Under the pieces are notes generated by a model. It was given only the letters and a program-made list of their open reading frames with translations, was not told where the DNA came from and searched no databases. Both the position numbers and the translations under genes were made by a program. A stretch of 64,000 nt of DNA from Phenylobacterium sp. GTDB taxonomy: Bacteria > Pseudomonadota > Alphaproteobacteria > Caulobacterales > Caulobacteraceae. Shown piece after piece: positions 21,500-32,655 of this stretch. The DNA lies in assembly GCF_030693625.1 (NCBI RefSeq), contig NZ_JAUYAF010000024.1:53992-117991 (forward strand), in the 5' to 3' direction. The stretch's first letter is position 1. Each line of letters begins with the position of its first letter.

Positions 21500-21544
21500 C
21501 CCCTCCCGCATCAGCTTCGCTGACACCTTCTCCCCTGGCGGGAG
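21500..21544. repeat. Divergent copy of the CTCCCGC...CTTCTCCC repeat
   Basis: Carries CCCTCCCGCATCAGCTTCGC and then GACACCTTCTCCCCTGGCGGG, a looser relative of the aceF repeat in the same orientation as the aceF right arm. Confidence 0.6.
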
Positions 21545-21579
21545 GCGGAGGCGCCGATTGATCCGTCGGGTTGCGGGGA

Positions 21580-22275
21580 TCAGGCGGCGACGCCGAAGAT
21601 CGCGCCTACGCCCGCCGTCAGGGCCATGGCCATGGCGCCCCAGAAGGTCACCCGGGCCACGGCTTTCCAGATCGGCGCGCCGCCCGCCCGTGCGCCCACG
21701 CCGCCCAGCAGAGCCAGGAAGGCGATGGAGGCGCCCGAGACCGCCGGCACAAGCGCCGGCAGCGGGGTGACGACGGCCAAGGCCAGCGGCAGGGCCGCGC
21801 CGACGGCGAAGGTGAGCGCCGAGGTGAAGGCCGCCTGCACCGGCCTGGCGGTGGTCATCTCGGAAATGCCCAATTCATCGCGGGCGTGGGCGCCGACGGC
21901 GTCCTTGGCCATCAGCTGGCGGGCGACCTCGTGAGCGAGGCCAGGTTCGACGCCCCGCTCGGCGTAGACGCCGGCGAGCTCGGCGAGTTCCAGCTCGGGC
22001 TGCGTGGCCAGTTCGCCCCGCTCCCGCGTCAGGTCGGCCCGTTCGGTATCGGCCTGGGAGCTGACCGAGACATATTCGCCCGCGGCCATCGACATGGCCC
22101 CGGCCACCAGGCCCGCGACCCCCGCCACCAGGATCTCGCCACGCCCCTGGGATGCGGCGGCGACGCCGACAATCAAACTGGCCGTGGAGACGATCCCGTC
22201 ATTGGCGCCCAGGACGGCGGCGCGGAGCCAGCCGACCCGCTCAATCAGGTGCATCTCGCGGTGGGATCTCGACAT
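21580..22275 (-). CDS. VIT1/CCC1 family transporter
   Basis: Predicted Fe/Mn transporter of the vacuolar-iron-transporter family, in the inner membrane. 231 residues. Family motifs: GWLRAAVLGANDGIVSTASL near the N-terminus, AGAMSMAAGEYVSVSSQADTE, then a cytoplasmic helix pair rich in Glu (about 75-130, the metal-binding region) and three further membrane segments in the last 100 residues. Divalent metal sequestration or export is the family role; the metal is unknown. Stands alone between a repeat-filled gap and cytochrome b561. Confidence 0.9.
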   Translation of the reverse strand: MSRSHREMHLIERVGWLRAAVLGANDGIVSTASLIVGVAAASQGRGEILVAGVAGLVAGAMSMAAGEYVSVSSQADTERADLTRERGELATQPELELAELAGVYAERGVEPGLAHEVARQLMAKDAVGAHARDELGISEMTTARPVQAAFTSALTFAVGAALPLALAVVTPLPALVPAVSGASIAFLALLGGVGARAGGAPIWKAVARVTFWGAMAMALTAGVGAIFGVAA

Positions 22276-22302
22276 GAGGCCTCCCTGTGCTGAGCCTGCA
22301 GC

Positions 22303-22890
22303 CTAGATCGAAGGTGAGCGCTTGACCCAGAGCATCCGCTGCAAGGTCCCATCGCGATCGATCAGCAGATGCTTCAGGGCGCCGAGGACGTGGAGGGCGA
22401 TCAGGGGCCAGAACAGCTTGGTGGCCGCCCCGTGCACGGTCTCGGCGGCTTCGTGCAGCCCCTCCATCCGCACTGGGAAGGGGCTGGGGATCGCGAAGAG
22501 GTCGAAGACCTGGATCGGACGGGCGCCCGACCAGATGGCCAGGGGGCCGCTGACCAGCAGCACGGCGATCATCAGCAGGAACAGGCCCTGGACCGCCATG
22601 GCCAGCCGCCGAAACCAGACGTTCGGCTCCAGGGTGCGAGGATGGGGCTGGGACAGGCTCCACAGCAGGCGCGCGGCCAGGAAGGCGAAGAGCAGGACCG
22701 CCACCGAAACATGGAGATTCTGCGCGGCCAGCTTGGCGGCCCGATCAGGCGCCTCCTCCATCTGCTCGCCCAGCAGGTAGAGGACCGTCACCCCGACAGC
22801 GCTGATCCAGTGCAGGGCGATGGCCGCCCAACCGTAGGCGACGCGGGTGTTTCGGAGGGACATGGCAAGGCTCCAGGCGATCCTGCTCAT
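22303..22890 (-). CDS. Cytochrome b561 family protein
   Basis: Di-heme b-type membrane cytochrome, 195 residues, with four membrane segments. Candidate heme-ligand histidines are in AIALHWISAVG, LHVSVAVLLF, a His in the GLHEAAETVHG block and LIALHVLGALKHLL. Family members oxidise ubiquinol and reduce superoxide or other acceptors. An ATG at 22863 (MSLRNTRVAYGW) is an alternative start nine codons in and fits many family members; neither has a strong ribosome site. It follows the enolase start region in the same direction, as a separate unit. Confidence 0.9.
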   Translation of the reverse strand: MSRIAWSLAMSLRNTRVAYGWAAIALHWISAVGVTVLYLLGEQMEEAPDRAAKLAAQNLHVSVAVLLFAFLAARLLWSLSQPHPRTLEPNVWFRRLAMAVQGLFLLMIAVLLVSGPLAIWSGARPIQVFDLFAIPSPFPVRMEGLHEAAETVHGAATKLFWPLIALHVLGALKHLLIDRDGTLQRMLWVKRSPSI

Positions 22891-22942
22891 GACGCGTCCC
22901 GGTCCGCGCCGCCTTGATCGGGATCAAGGACGGCGCTTGGGA

Positions 22943-24391
<1,449 letters not shown>

Positions 24392-24437
24392 CTACGAGCT
24401 CGAAGGTCCGCGCGCCCGAAGGCGCGGCGAGGAAGAG

Positions 24438-24620
24438 CTAGTCTTCCTTCGGCGTGATGACCTGACGGCCCTTGTACATGCCGGTCTTCAGGTCGACGTG
24501 GTGCGGGCGCTTCAGTTCGCCGGTTTCCTTGTCTTCGACATAGGAATTGGCGCCCAGGGCGTCGTGGCTGCGGCGCATGTTGCGACGCGAGGGCGAGACT
24601 TTGCGTTTCGGAACGGCCAT
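24438..24620 (-). CDS. rpmF: 50S ribosomal protein L32
   Basis: Small protein of the large ribosomal subunit. The ATG at 24620 gives 60 residues beginning [20 protein letters not shown], the family signature. The alphaproteobacterial form lacks the zinc-binding cysteine pairs, as here. An upstream extension of the open frame has no homology. Ends at KED. A hairpin terminator follows. Confidence 0.97.
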   Translation of the reverse strand: MAVPKRKVSPSRRNMRRSHDALGANSYVEDKETGELKRPHHVDLKTGMYKGRQVITPKED

Positions 24621-24708
24621 GGGAGAATCTCTCAGGCGTGGAAATGGAAGCGGCGACCTGCGGGCCGCCGACGTGAGCGCGGGTGTATGACGCAAACCCC
24701 GCTTCGTT

Positions 24709-25050
24709 TCAAGCGCCCTGGCCGAAAGCTTTTGCGAGCCGCTTGGGCGCCACATTGACCCAGGCCATCCTCATCAGTCCAGAGAGGGTCTGGGCGTCCA
24801 TCGCCGCGCACTGGACCACGGTCCAGCCGTTGCGGCCCCAGTAGCCATCCACGGCCTCGACAACGCCCGGATGGGCCTGCGCGAGGTTGTGCTGGTCCTC
24901 CGGGTCGAGCTTCAGGGTGGCGCGGGGTTCGTCGCCCAGGGTGGCGAAGATTTTCCCCTTCACCCGGAAGGAGGTCGAGTCGAAGTGCGGCTGTTCCTCC
25001 GCCTGCGGCAGGGCCAGTGCGATGGACCGGATGTCGTCGCAGGTCAGCAT
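24709..25050 (-). CDS. MmcQ/YjbR family protein
   Basis: 113-residue member of the YjbR/MmcQ family, which adopts a double-wing DNA-binding-like fold; cellular role unknown. Seen: [19 protein letters not shown] at the N-terminus, [21 protein letters not shown] and the C-terminal [13 protein letters not shown], all typical. The ATG at 25050 is well supported. Co-oriented with pyrG, 27 bases downstream of it, so they may share a transcript. Confidence 0.85.
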   Translation of the reverse strand: MLTCDDIRSIALALPQAEEQPHFDSTSFRVKGKIFATLGDEPRATLKLDPEDQHNLAQAHPGVVEAVDGYWGRNGWTVVQCAAMDAQTLSGLMRMAWVNVAPKRLAKAFGQGA

Positions 25051-25077
25051 GGGCTGAGCCTGACTCGAAAATCGCCG

Positions 25078-26724
<1,647 letters not shown>

Positions 26725-26800
26725 TCAGAGTAGCGGTGATTCGGGGCCTTGGCGCTCAGGTGATTCGCGAAAACCTGTTGAGGGGCGCAAAGGCCGCACC

Positions 26801-26855
26801 CGGCAAGCCATGGGAGATCGCGCCGCAGATGCGGCGATGAGGTCGGCTTGCCCAT
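26801..26855. other. Structured inverted repeat between secG and pyrG
   Basis: Outer arms GGCAAGCC and GGCTTGCC are exact reverse complements, and an inner CGCCGC/GCGGCG hairpin sits between them. It could end the secG transcript or be a leader structure for pyrG (both leftward). There is no clear T-run, so its role is uncertain. Confidence 0.45.
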
Positions 26856-26867
26856 GAAAACCTTAGA

Positions 26868-27290
26868 TCAGGGGTTGGTCGGCGCAGGCGCGGCCGGGGC
26901 GCCCTCGGCGTCGCCGGTGAAGGGATTGCGGACCTGCGGGGTCGGGGCCGACAGCGGCGGCGGGGCCGCGTTGGGGTCGGTGGGCGCCGGTTGGGCGGGC
27001 TGGTTCAGCTTGTTGGGGTCGATGGCCTCGATCTTCATCCGGTCGACGACGGAATCCGAAGCGCCCTGACGTCCCGACAGCAGGGTGAGCGCCAGGCTGA
27101 TGATGAAGAAGATCGATCCGAGGATCCACGTGATGCGGGTGAGCAGGTCACCGGCGCCCCGCGCGCTCATGAAACCGGACGGGCCGCCCCCCATGCCGAG
27201 CGCGCCACCTTCGGACCGCTGCATCAGCACCACGGCGATGAGGCAGATGCAGACGATGATGTGGATGGTGAGCAGGATGCCAAGCAGCAT
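26868..27290 (-). CDS. secG: Preprotein translocase subunit SecG
   Basis: Small membrane subunit that assists SecYE. 140 residues, longer than E. coli SecG because of a Pro/Ala/Asn-rich C-terminal tail (from about residue 85), which is common in alphaproteobacteria. Seen: first membrane segment at 2-22 (LLGILLTIHIIVCICLIAVV), the conserved LMQRSEGGALGMGGG, a second segment at about 54-72 after the AGDLLTRITWILG motif. Upstream of pyrG; the pair secG-pyrG is typical of this group. Confidence 0.93.
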   Translation of the reverse strand: MLLGILLTIHIIVCICLIAVVLMQRSEGGALGMGGGPSGFMSARGAGDLLTRITWILGSIFFIISLALTLLSGRQGASDSVVDRMKIEAIDPNKLNQPAQPAPTDPNAAPPPLSAPTPQVRNPFTGDAEGAPAAPAPTNP

Positions 27291-27402
27291 GTGTACGTCC
27301 GGTAGCCTCGGCCGAAGGAACGGAGCCGAAATGAAGCGCGCGCTCTACCACTGAGAGGGACGCAAGGCCATAGCTAGGGCGTTGCACGTGTCGAGCAAGC
27401 CC

Positions 27403-27918
27403 ATGATTCTCGAAACCGAACGCCTGAGCCTCCGTCCGCTTGAGGTTTCGGACGCCGCCCTGCTGTTTCCGATGATGAGCGACGCCGAGGTCATGGCCCA
27501 CTGGGACGTGCCCGAGATCGACGACCCAGACCTGATCGCCGCCATCGTCGCCGGCCAGGTGGAGGACATGGCGGCCGGGCGGGCGGTGTACTGGGCCATG
27601 CGCGCCCTGGAGGGCGAGGAATTCCTGGGAATCTGCGACCTGTCGGATATCGACCGCTGGCACAAGCGGGCCGAGGTCGGCTTCATGCTCGGCCGCGGCG
27701 CCTGGGGCCAGGGCTATGGTCTGGAGGCCATGCGCGCGGTGATCGCGCACGCCGCCTCAAGCGGCATCCGGCGGCTGACGGCGCGGACGCATCTGGGCAA
27801 CCGGCGCTCCGACGCCCTGCTGGAGAAGTTGGGGTTCACCGAGGAAGGCCTGCTGCGGGGCCACGTCCTGCGCGACGGCGACCGCCGCGACTGCCGGCTG
27901 TTCGGCTTGCTGCTCTAA
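27403..27918 (+). CDS. GNAT family N-acetyltransferase (RimJ/RimL type)
   Basis: Acetyl-CoA-dependent transferase. 171 residues from the ATG at 27403, opening ILETERLSLRPLEVSDA, the usual RimJ/RimL start. The acetyl-CoA-binding block is RGAWGQGYGLEAMRAVIAHA, followed by ARTHLGNRRSDALLEKLGF. Alternatives are a GTG at 27388 and a TTG at 27382; none has a clear ribosome site, and the ATG was chosen by family alignment. Substrate (ribosomal protein, antibiotic or metabolite) cannot be told. Followed by a VOC gene in the same direction. Confidence 0.85.
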   Translation: MILETERLSLRPLEVSDAALLFPMMSDAEVMAHWDVPEIDDPDLIAAIVAGQVEDMAAGRAVYWAMRALEGEEFLGICDLSDIDRWHKRAEVGFMLGRGAWGQGYGLEAMRAVIAHAASSGIRRLTARTHLGNRRSDALLEKLGFTEEGLLRGHVLRDGDRRDCRLFGLLL

Positions 27919-27940
27919 CCCGGGGGATTATGTGAGAGGG

Positions 27941-28351
27941 ATGACCGACCATCCGATCCAACTCGCCGGCTTCGACCACATCGTCCTGCGCATCCGCGAC
28001 AAGGCCACGATGGTCGGCTTCTACATCGAGGTGCTGGGCTGTTCGATGGACTGGGACCGGCCGGAGCTGGGCCTGACCCATCTGCGGGCCGGCGTGAACC
28101 TGATCGACTTGGTGACCCTCGATGGTCCGCTCGGGGCATTGGGCGGCGCGGGCCCGGGCGTCGAGGGGCGGAATCTGGACCATTTCTGCCTGACCGTCGC
28201 GCCCTTCGACAGGGCGGCGATCCGGGCCCACCTGACGGCGCATGGCGTGACCATCACCGACGAGGGCCCGCGCTACGGCGCGCACGGCGATGGGCTGTCG
28301 CTGTACCTGCAGGATCCCGAAGGCAACACGGTGGAGTTGAAGGGCCCCTAA
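27941..28351 (+). CDS. VOC family protein (glyoxalase/dioxygenase fold)
   Basis: 136-residue vicinal-oxygen-chelate protein starting MTDHPIQLAGFDHIVLRIRD. Paired betaalphabetabetabeta modules: the first metal-ligand His is in FDHIVLRI, another in NLDHFCLTV, and a Glu in PEGNTVELKG. No specific reaction can be assigned. A GTG at 27932 would add three residues. It is 22 bases downstream of the GNAT gene, probably one transcript, and its stop overlaps the convergent MpaB-like gene by four bases. Confidence 0.85.
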   Translation: MTDHPIQLAGFDHIVLRIRDKATMVGFYIEVLGCSMDWDRPELGLTHLRAGVNLIDLVTLDGPLGALGGAGPGVEGRNLDHFCLTVAPFDRAAIRAHLTAHGVTITDEGPRYGAHGDGLSLYLQDPEGNTVELKGP

Positions 28352-29277
28352 CCCGCCGTTTCCGGCACGCCGGCCGACGACGACGCCGGGCGCTCCGCCA
28401 GCAGCCGTTCCTGCGTGCCGCGGCTGAGATAGAGGAAGTTGGCCGGCAGGCCGAGGCGCTTGCTGGCCTCGCAGGGCGCGGAGCCCGGGACCGGGATGCG
28501 GTCGGCGAGCTTGCCGGCGGCCGTCAGAGCGATGCGGTCTGTCGCCGTCAGGTCGTACTCAGCCCCCAGGGCCAGCTTCTGGCGCACGACGGACGGCAGC
28601 AGGGAGACCGAGGCCCGGCCCACCGCCCTGTGCAGGAACTTCGGCGTGCCCGGCGCGGCCTGGCCCGACTGGATGATGTCCAGGAATTCGGTGACGATGG
28701 GGTGCGGCTCGAAGCGGGGCGCCAGCATCTGCATCATCCCCAGGACGTCCGCGTTGGACTTCGGCGAGGACTGCACGCCGTAGAGCCGGGCGATGGGGCC
28801 GGCCTCTTCGTAGAAGCGGGTCTTCTCGGCCTCGCTCAGCGGCGAGACGAAGCGGTCATAGGCGTTCAGGAACCCGTAGCCGGCCGTCGCGCTGACCCAG
28901 TCCAGCAGTTCGACGTCGAGAGCCTTGTAGGCCTCGCCGGACGGGGTGTTCCCGGCCACGCGGCCATGCATGTTGGTGACGCCCTGGATGACCCGTCGCG
29001 CCGCGCTCTGCGGACCATAGACCCCGACCATGGCGGCGACGCCGGTGCGCCTGGAGCGTCCGATGGGGTCGGTCTTGAAGGTCGAATGGTCCCAGACGCC
29101 TGAACGGATGCGGGGGTCGGCGAATTCCAGCAGCACGGCGGCCACCCCGCCGACCGCCAGCGCGATCGGGTTCTTGTACACTCGCCAGTGGACGGAGCCT
29201 GGATCCAGAAACGCCGGCTCCCCCACGGGCTGGCCGTAGTCGATCTTCCAGCCGAGATAGGAGGTCATATCGGTCAT
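28348..29277 (-). CDS. Oxygenase MpaB family protein (DUF2236)
   Basis: 309-residue protein of the latex-clearing/mycophenolic acid MpaB family, thought to hold a b-type heme. Typical blocks: DPGSVHWRVYKNPIALAVGG, HSTFKTDPIGRSRRTG, then GRVAGNTPSGEAYKALD, and TAGYGFLNAYDRFV. The ATG at 29277 (MTDMTSYLG) has a GGAG ribosome site; the longer open frame lacks one. No signal peptide. Substrate unknown. Divergent from the phytase-like gene across a 100-base spacer. Confidence 0.82.
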   Translation of the reverse strand: MTDMTSYLGWKIDYGQPVGEPAFLDPGSVHWRVYKNPIALAVGGVAAVLLEFADPRIRSGVWDHSTFKTDPIGRSRRTGVAAMVGVYGPQSAARRVIQGVTNMHGRVAGNTPSGEAYKALDVELLDWVSATAGYGFLNAYDRFVSPLSEAEKTRFYEEAGPIARLYGVQSSPKSNADVLGMMQMLAPRFEPHPIVTEFLDIIQSGQAAPGTPKFLHRAVGRASVSLLPSVVRQKLALGAEYDLTATDRIALTAAGKLADRIPVPGSAPCEASKRLGLPANFLYLSRGTQERLLAERPASSSAGVPETAG

Positions 29278-29377
29278 GGCCGAACTCCGGAGGGGATGTG
29301 CATAACGATCCGCAGGATCGTCGCGATGCACGGCCAGGCATCAAGCTATCGAATTCGACAGGTCCGGAAGGCTTCAC

Positions 29378-30526
29378 ATGACCTCGCCCCGCTTCACAGT
29401 CGAACGGCTCGCCTGGCAGGACCAGCCGCTGGGCGAGGTCGCCCTGCCCGCCGGCGTGTTGCGCGCGACCCTGGGGTTGGGCTCGGGTCTGACCCGGCGT
29501 CCAGGCGACCCACCGGGGCGATTATGGGCGTTGGGCGACCGGGGGCCGAACCTCAGCATCAAGCAGGCCCGCGAGGACTACGGCGTCGAGGGCCTGGACC
29601 ACCTGCGCGAGGTGGCGGGGGCCAAGATCCTGCCGATGCCGCAGATCGGGCCCAGCCTCTCGGAGCTGCAGATCACCGGCGAACGGATCGAGCGCCTTCG
29701 GACCCTGCGCTTGCGGGTGGCCTCGGGCGCCCCGGTGACCGGCCTCCCTCTCCCTGGGGGCGCCGAGGGATCCATGGAGCCGCTGTTCGACGTGGAAGGG
29801 CGGCCGCTGGCTGCGGACGTGAACGGGGCGGACTCGGAAGCGGTCGCGGCCCTGGCCGACGGCTCGTTCTGGGTGGCGGAGGAGTATGGGCCCTCGCTGA
29901 TGAAGGTCAGTGAGCAGGGCGTGGTGGAGACCCGCTGGACGCCGCAGGGCTTGGCCTGGCCCGGCGCCGTGGACCTGCTCCCCGCGATCGCGGGGCGACG
30001 GCGGCTCAATCGCGGCTTCGAGGGGCTGGCGGTGTCGGCCGACGAGACCCGCCTCTATGCGGGGTTCCAGAGCGCCTTCGAGGGGGACGAGGCCGGGGCC
30101 GTGCGGATCTGGACCCTGGACGCGGCGTCAGGCGCCCTGCTGGCGGAGCACAGCTACCCCTTCGACCCGCCAGACAGCTTTCTCCGGGACCTCGAGGCCG
30201 GGCCGGTGGGGCCCGCCGACCTGAAGATCGGCGAACTGCTGTGCGTGGGCGAAGGTCGCCTGCTGGTGTTGGAGCGGATTTCCCACACCAGCAAGGTCTA
30301 CGTGGTCGACCTGAGGGGCGCTGGCGGGAACCTGCGAAAAGAGCTGGTCTTCACCAGCGACGACGCGCCGGAGGTCGCACCGGACCTGGAGGGCATAATC
30401 CTGCTGTCGGACAGGGAAATCCTCCTGGTGAACGATAACGATTTCGGGATCGAGGGCGTGGAGACGCGGTTCTTCAAGGTCACCCTGGAACGGCCCCTTC
30501 AAAGCCCGGCCGGCGGCCCCATCTAG
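29378..30526 (+). CDS. Esterase-like activity of phytase family protein (phytase-like beta-propeller)
   Basis: 382-residue protein of the phytase-like domain family. Seen: RLWALGDRGPNLSI near residue 48, SFWVAEEYGPSLMKVS (about 167-182), RGFEGLAVSADETRLYAGFQS and LVNDNDFGIEGVET near the C-terminus, all landmarks of the fold. No signal peptide is visible, unlike many secreted relatives, so a cytoplasmic location or a missed export signal is possible. Real phytase or esterase activity is not shown by sequence. The ATG has a GGAAGG ribosome site. The retropepsin-like gene follows closely. Confidence 0.83.
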   Translation: MTSPRFTVERLAWQDQPLGEVALPAGVLRATLGLGSGLTRRPGDPPGRLWALGDRGPNLSIKQAREDYGVEGLDHLREVAGAKILPMPQIGPSLSELQITGERIERLRTLRLRVASGAPVTGLPLPGGAEGSMEPLFDVEGRPLAADVNGADSEAVAALADGSFWVAEEYGPSLMKVSEQGVVETRWTPQGLAWPGAVDLLPAIAGRRRLNRGFEGLAVSADETRLYAGFQSAFEGDEAGAVRIWTLDAASGALLAEHSYPFDPPDSFLRDLEAGPVGPADLKIGELLCVGEGRLLVLERISHTSKVYVVDLRGAGGNLRKELVFTSDDAPEVAPDLEGIILLSDREILLVNDNDFGIEGVETRFFKVTLERPLQSPAGGPI

Positions 30527-30560
30527 GGGGGCCGCCCCCTTCCCGCCCCATGAGACCGTC

Positions 30561-31508
30561 CTGACCACCCGCCGCGCCCTGCTGGGACAACTCGCCTTCC
30601 TAGGCGCCGGCGCGGCCGGCATCGTCTTTGTGCGCAACGGTGGGCAGTTTGGCGCGCCCCGGGTGATCTTCCCCGGAGACGTCTCGGGAAGCGGGTGGAT
30701 CGACCTGCCGCGCGCCGGGGGGTTCATCATGCTGCGGGGCGCGGTGGCCGGCGCCCCGATCCGGGTGCTGGTGGATTCCGGCGCCCAGTCCTCGGCCATC
30801 GACGCCGGATTCGCCAGCCGCCTGGGCCTGGCCGCGGGCCTGCCTCTGCCGGTCCTGGCTTACGGCGTCGGCGGCGGGCCAAGCGTCACCCACACGGTGG
30901 GGCTGGATCTGGATCTGGGGGCGCTGAGGATCGAGCGGATCCGCGCCGCGGTGCTGAATCTGGCCGCCATCTCGGCCTTCACCAACCAACCCTTCGACAT
31001 GTTGCTGGGACGCGATGTCCTGCGTTCGGTCATCCTGGAGGTGGACTATCCCCGCCGGCGCGCCGCCTTCCTGCGGCACGAGGCCTATGCCCCGCCCAAG
31101 AATTCTGTGCTGGCCCCGGTGACCCGGAAGAGCGGCGGACTGCATTTGCAGGTCAGCGTTGAATCCGGGGCGCCGATCTCGGCCCTCGTCGACACCGGGG
31201 CCTCCGGCGCCCTGGCGCTTTCGGATCAGGCCGCGGCCGCCGCGGGCCTGCTCGATCAGGCCCGCAAGCTGACTTCCGTTCGGTCCATCGGGATCGGCGG
31301 GGCCAGCGTGGATCGCATGGTCACCGCCCACCAGGTTCGGTTCGCGGGCTTCACCCTGCGCGATGTGAAGGTGAGCATCTTCGCGGCGCAAGCCGGAAGC
31401 CCGCTGCCGGACGGCCTGATCGGCGCCGGTCTGCTGAAAGGGTTCCGCGTGGGCCTGGACCACAGGGCGGGCGCGCTGCACCTCAGCGAGGCTGGAACAG
31501 CGGCCTGA
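30561..31508 (+). CDS. Single-chain two-lobed retropepsin-like aspartic protease
   Basis: Two aspartic-protease half-sites in one chain: VLVDSGAQSSAID in the first lobe and ALVDTGASGALAL in the second, each followed by a hydrophobic LLGRDVLR- or LIGAGLLKG-type strand as in retropepsin-like proteins. This would be a pseudo-dimer, like pepsin. Start is unclear. A GTG at 30630 gives 292 residues without export signal, but the in-frame sequence upstream from CTG 30561 reads TTRRALLGQLAFLGAGAAG, a convincing twin-arginine-type signal. No ATG, GTG or TTG is in frame there, so a CTG start is proposed. Location would be periplasmic; substrate unknown. Confidence 0.72.
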   Translation: MTTRRALLGQLAFLGAGAAGIVFVRNGGQFGAPRVIFPGDVSGSGWIDLPRAGGFIMLRGAVAGAPIRVLVDSGAQSSAIDAGFASRLGLAAGLPLPVLAYGVGGGPSVTHTVGLDLDLGALRIERIRAAVLNLAAISAFTNQPFDMLLGRDVLRSVILEVDYPRRRAAFLRHEAYAPPKNSVLAPVTRKSGGLHLQVSVESGAPISALVDTGASGALALSDQAAAAAGLLDQARKLTSVRSIGIGGASVDRMVTAHQVRFAGFTLRDVKVSIFAAQAGSPLPDGLIGAGLLKGFRVGLDHRAGALHLSEAGTAA

Positions 31509-31548
31509 GGCGTTCGTTGAGTACGCAGCAACTCCCGAGGAACAGCCG

Positions 31549-31779
31549 ATGCCCCCCCGCCCCCAGATCGGCAACGCCGCCGGCGAAGCCACCAAGGAAT
31601 CTGACATCACCGGCAAGCCCGACGCGCCCGATCCCGGGGCTGAACGCGACCTGGCGGAGGCTGCGGGCGGTGGCGGCAACGCCTTGGGCGACGGGCTTTC
31701 GGGGACCAAGAGCACCCTGGCCGGCGCCGACGCCAAGGGCCAAGAGGGCGACGAGGATGTGGGCCGCGGCGGCGACTAG
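31549..31779 (+). CDS. Small acidic disordered protein, unknown function
   Basis: 76 residues, rich in Gly, Ala, Asp and Glu, with no hydrophobic core (MPPRPQIGNAAGEATKESD at the N-terminus). Predicted disordered. Support for it being real: a GAGGA ribosome site upstream of the ATG, strong G/C at third codon positions, and a snug fit between the protease gene and tpiA, whose stop it overlaps by four bases. No family recognised. Confidence 0.55.
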   Translation: MPPRPQIGNAAGEATKESDITGKPDAPDPGAERDLAEAAGGGGNALGDGLSGTKSTLAGADAKGQEGDEDVGRGGD

Positions 31780-32519
31780 ACGGCTGCGATGATCCCCAGG
31801 AAGTCGGCGGCCTTCAGGGACGCGCCGCCCACCAGGGCTCCGCCCACCTCGTCGGCATGCAGGATCTCGGCGGCGTTGGAGGGCTTCACCGATCCGCCGT
31901 AGAGGATGGCCACGGTCGCGCCATGGGCGCCGAAGATCGAGGTCAGGGTGTCGCGAATGGCGCGGTGGACCTCGACGATCTCCTCGGTGGAGGGCGTCAG
32001 GCCCGTGCCGATGGCCCAGACGGGCTCATAGGCCACGGAGAAGGCCTTGCCGGCCAGTTCGGCGGGGAGCGAACCCCGCACCTGCCCGGTGACGATCTCC
32101 AGGGCCTTGCCGGCCTTGCGTTCGTCCAGGGTCTCGCCGACGCAGACGATGGGTTCCAGGCCCGCGCGCAGGGCCGCCTGGGTCTTGGCGGCGACCAGGG
32201 CGTCGGTCTCGCCGTAGACGGCGCGGCGTTCGGAGTGCCCGAGGATCACCAGCTCGGCGCCGGCGTCCGCCAGCTGCTCGGCCGCCACGTCGCCGGTATA
32301 GGCGCCGGAAATCTCAGCGCGGCAGTCCTGGCCGCCCACCAGCACATTGGTCGCCTTGAGCGCGTCCGCCATCCGGGACACCAGGGTCGCCGACGGACAG
32401 ATGGCCACCCGCGCCCGGGTCGATCCGAGGCCCGCGGCGGTGGCCAGGGCCTCCCCGAGGGACGCGGAATCCCCGTTCATTTTCCAGTTTCCGGCGATCA
32501 AGGGGACGGGGGCGGTCAT
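31776..32519 (-). CDS. tpiA: Triosephosphate isomerase
   Basis: Glycolytic interconversion of dihydroxyacetone phosphate and glyceraldehyde 3-phosphate. The ATG at 32519 gives 247 residues beginning MTAPVPLIAGNWKMNG, with the catalytic Lys in GNWKMN, His in LGHSERRAVYGE, Glu in AYEPVWAIGTG and phosphate-binding LYGGSVKPSNA. The longer open frame upstream has no homology. Divergent from ppiD; the 136-base spacer holds both promoters. Confidence 0.97.
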   Translation of the reverse strand: MTAPVPLIAGNWKMNGDSASLGEALATAAGLGSTRARVAICPSATLVSRMADALKATNVLVGGQDCRAEISGAYTGDVAAEQLADAGAELVILGHSERRAVYGETDALVAAKTQAALRAGLEPIVCVGETLDERKAGKALEIVTGQVRGSLPAELAGKAFSVAYEPVWAIGTGLTPSTEEIVEVHRAIRDTLTSIFGAHGATVAILYGGSVKPSNAAEILHADEVGGALVGGASLKAADFLGIIAAV

Positions 32520-32655
32520 CAAGGCCTCGCTTTTGTCGTGTTCCTTGGGCGAGTAAGGCGCCTTGAGAATTCTGTCACGCGCTTGCGGGGTCCAAGCGGC
32601 CTCCACTATACCGCCCGTTCCGATGCTCGCCCCGCGGGGCCAGGAAGACCGCCAA

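Larger units (their letters stand above)
21166..21579. other. Intergenic region filled with repeats, no gene seen
   Basis: This 414-base gap between ftsB and the VIT gene (both leftward) contains three repeat elements listed separately and no convincing coding frame. The first 80 bases next to ftsB (AT-richer, near 21165-21235) are the likely ftsB promoter region. Several frames are open here, but they translate the repeats. Confidence 0.7.

Noticed and set aside
27300-27370. tRNA gene upstream of secG
   Set aside because: The D-arm-like part matches, but the following bases cannot form an anticodon stem and no GTTCGA T-arm is found.
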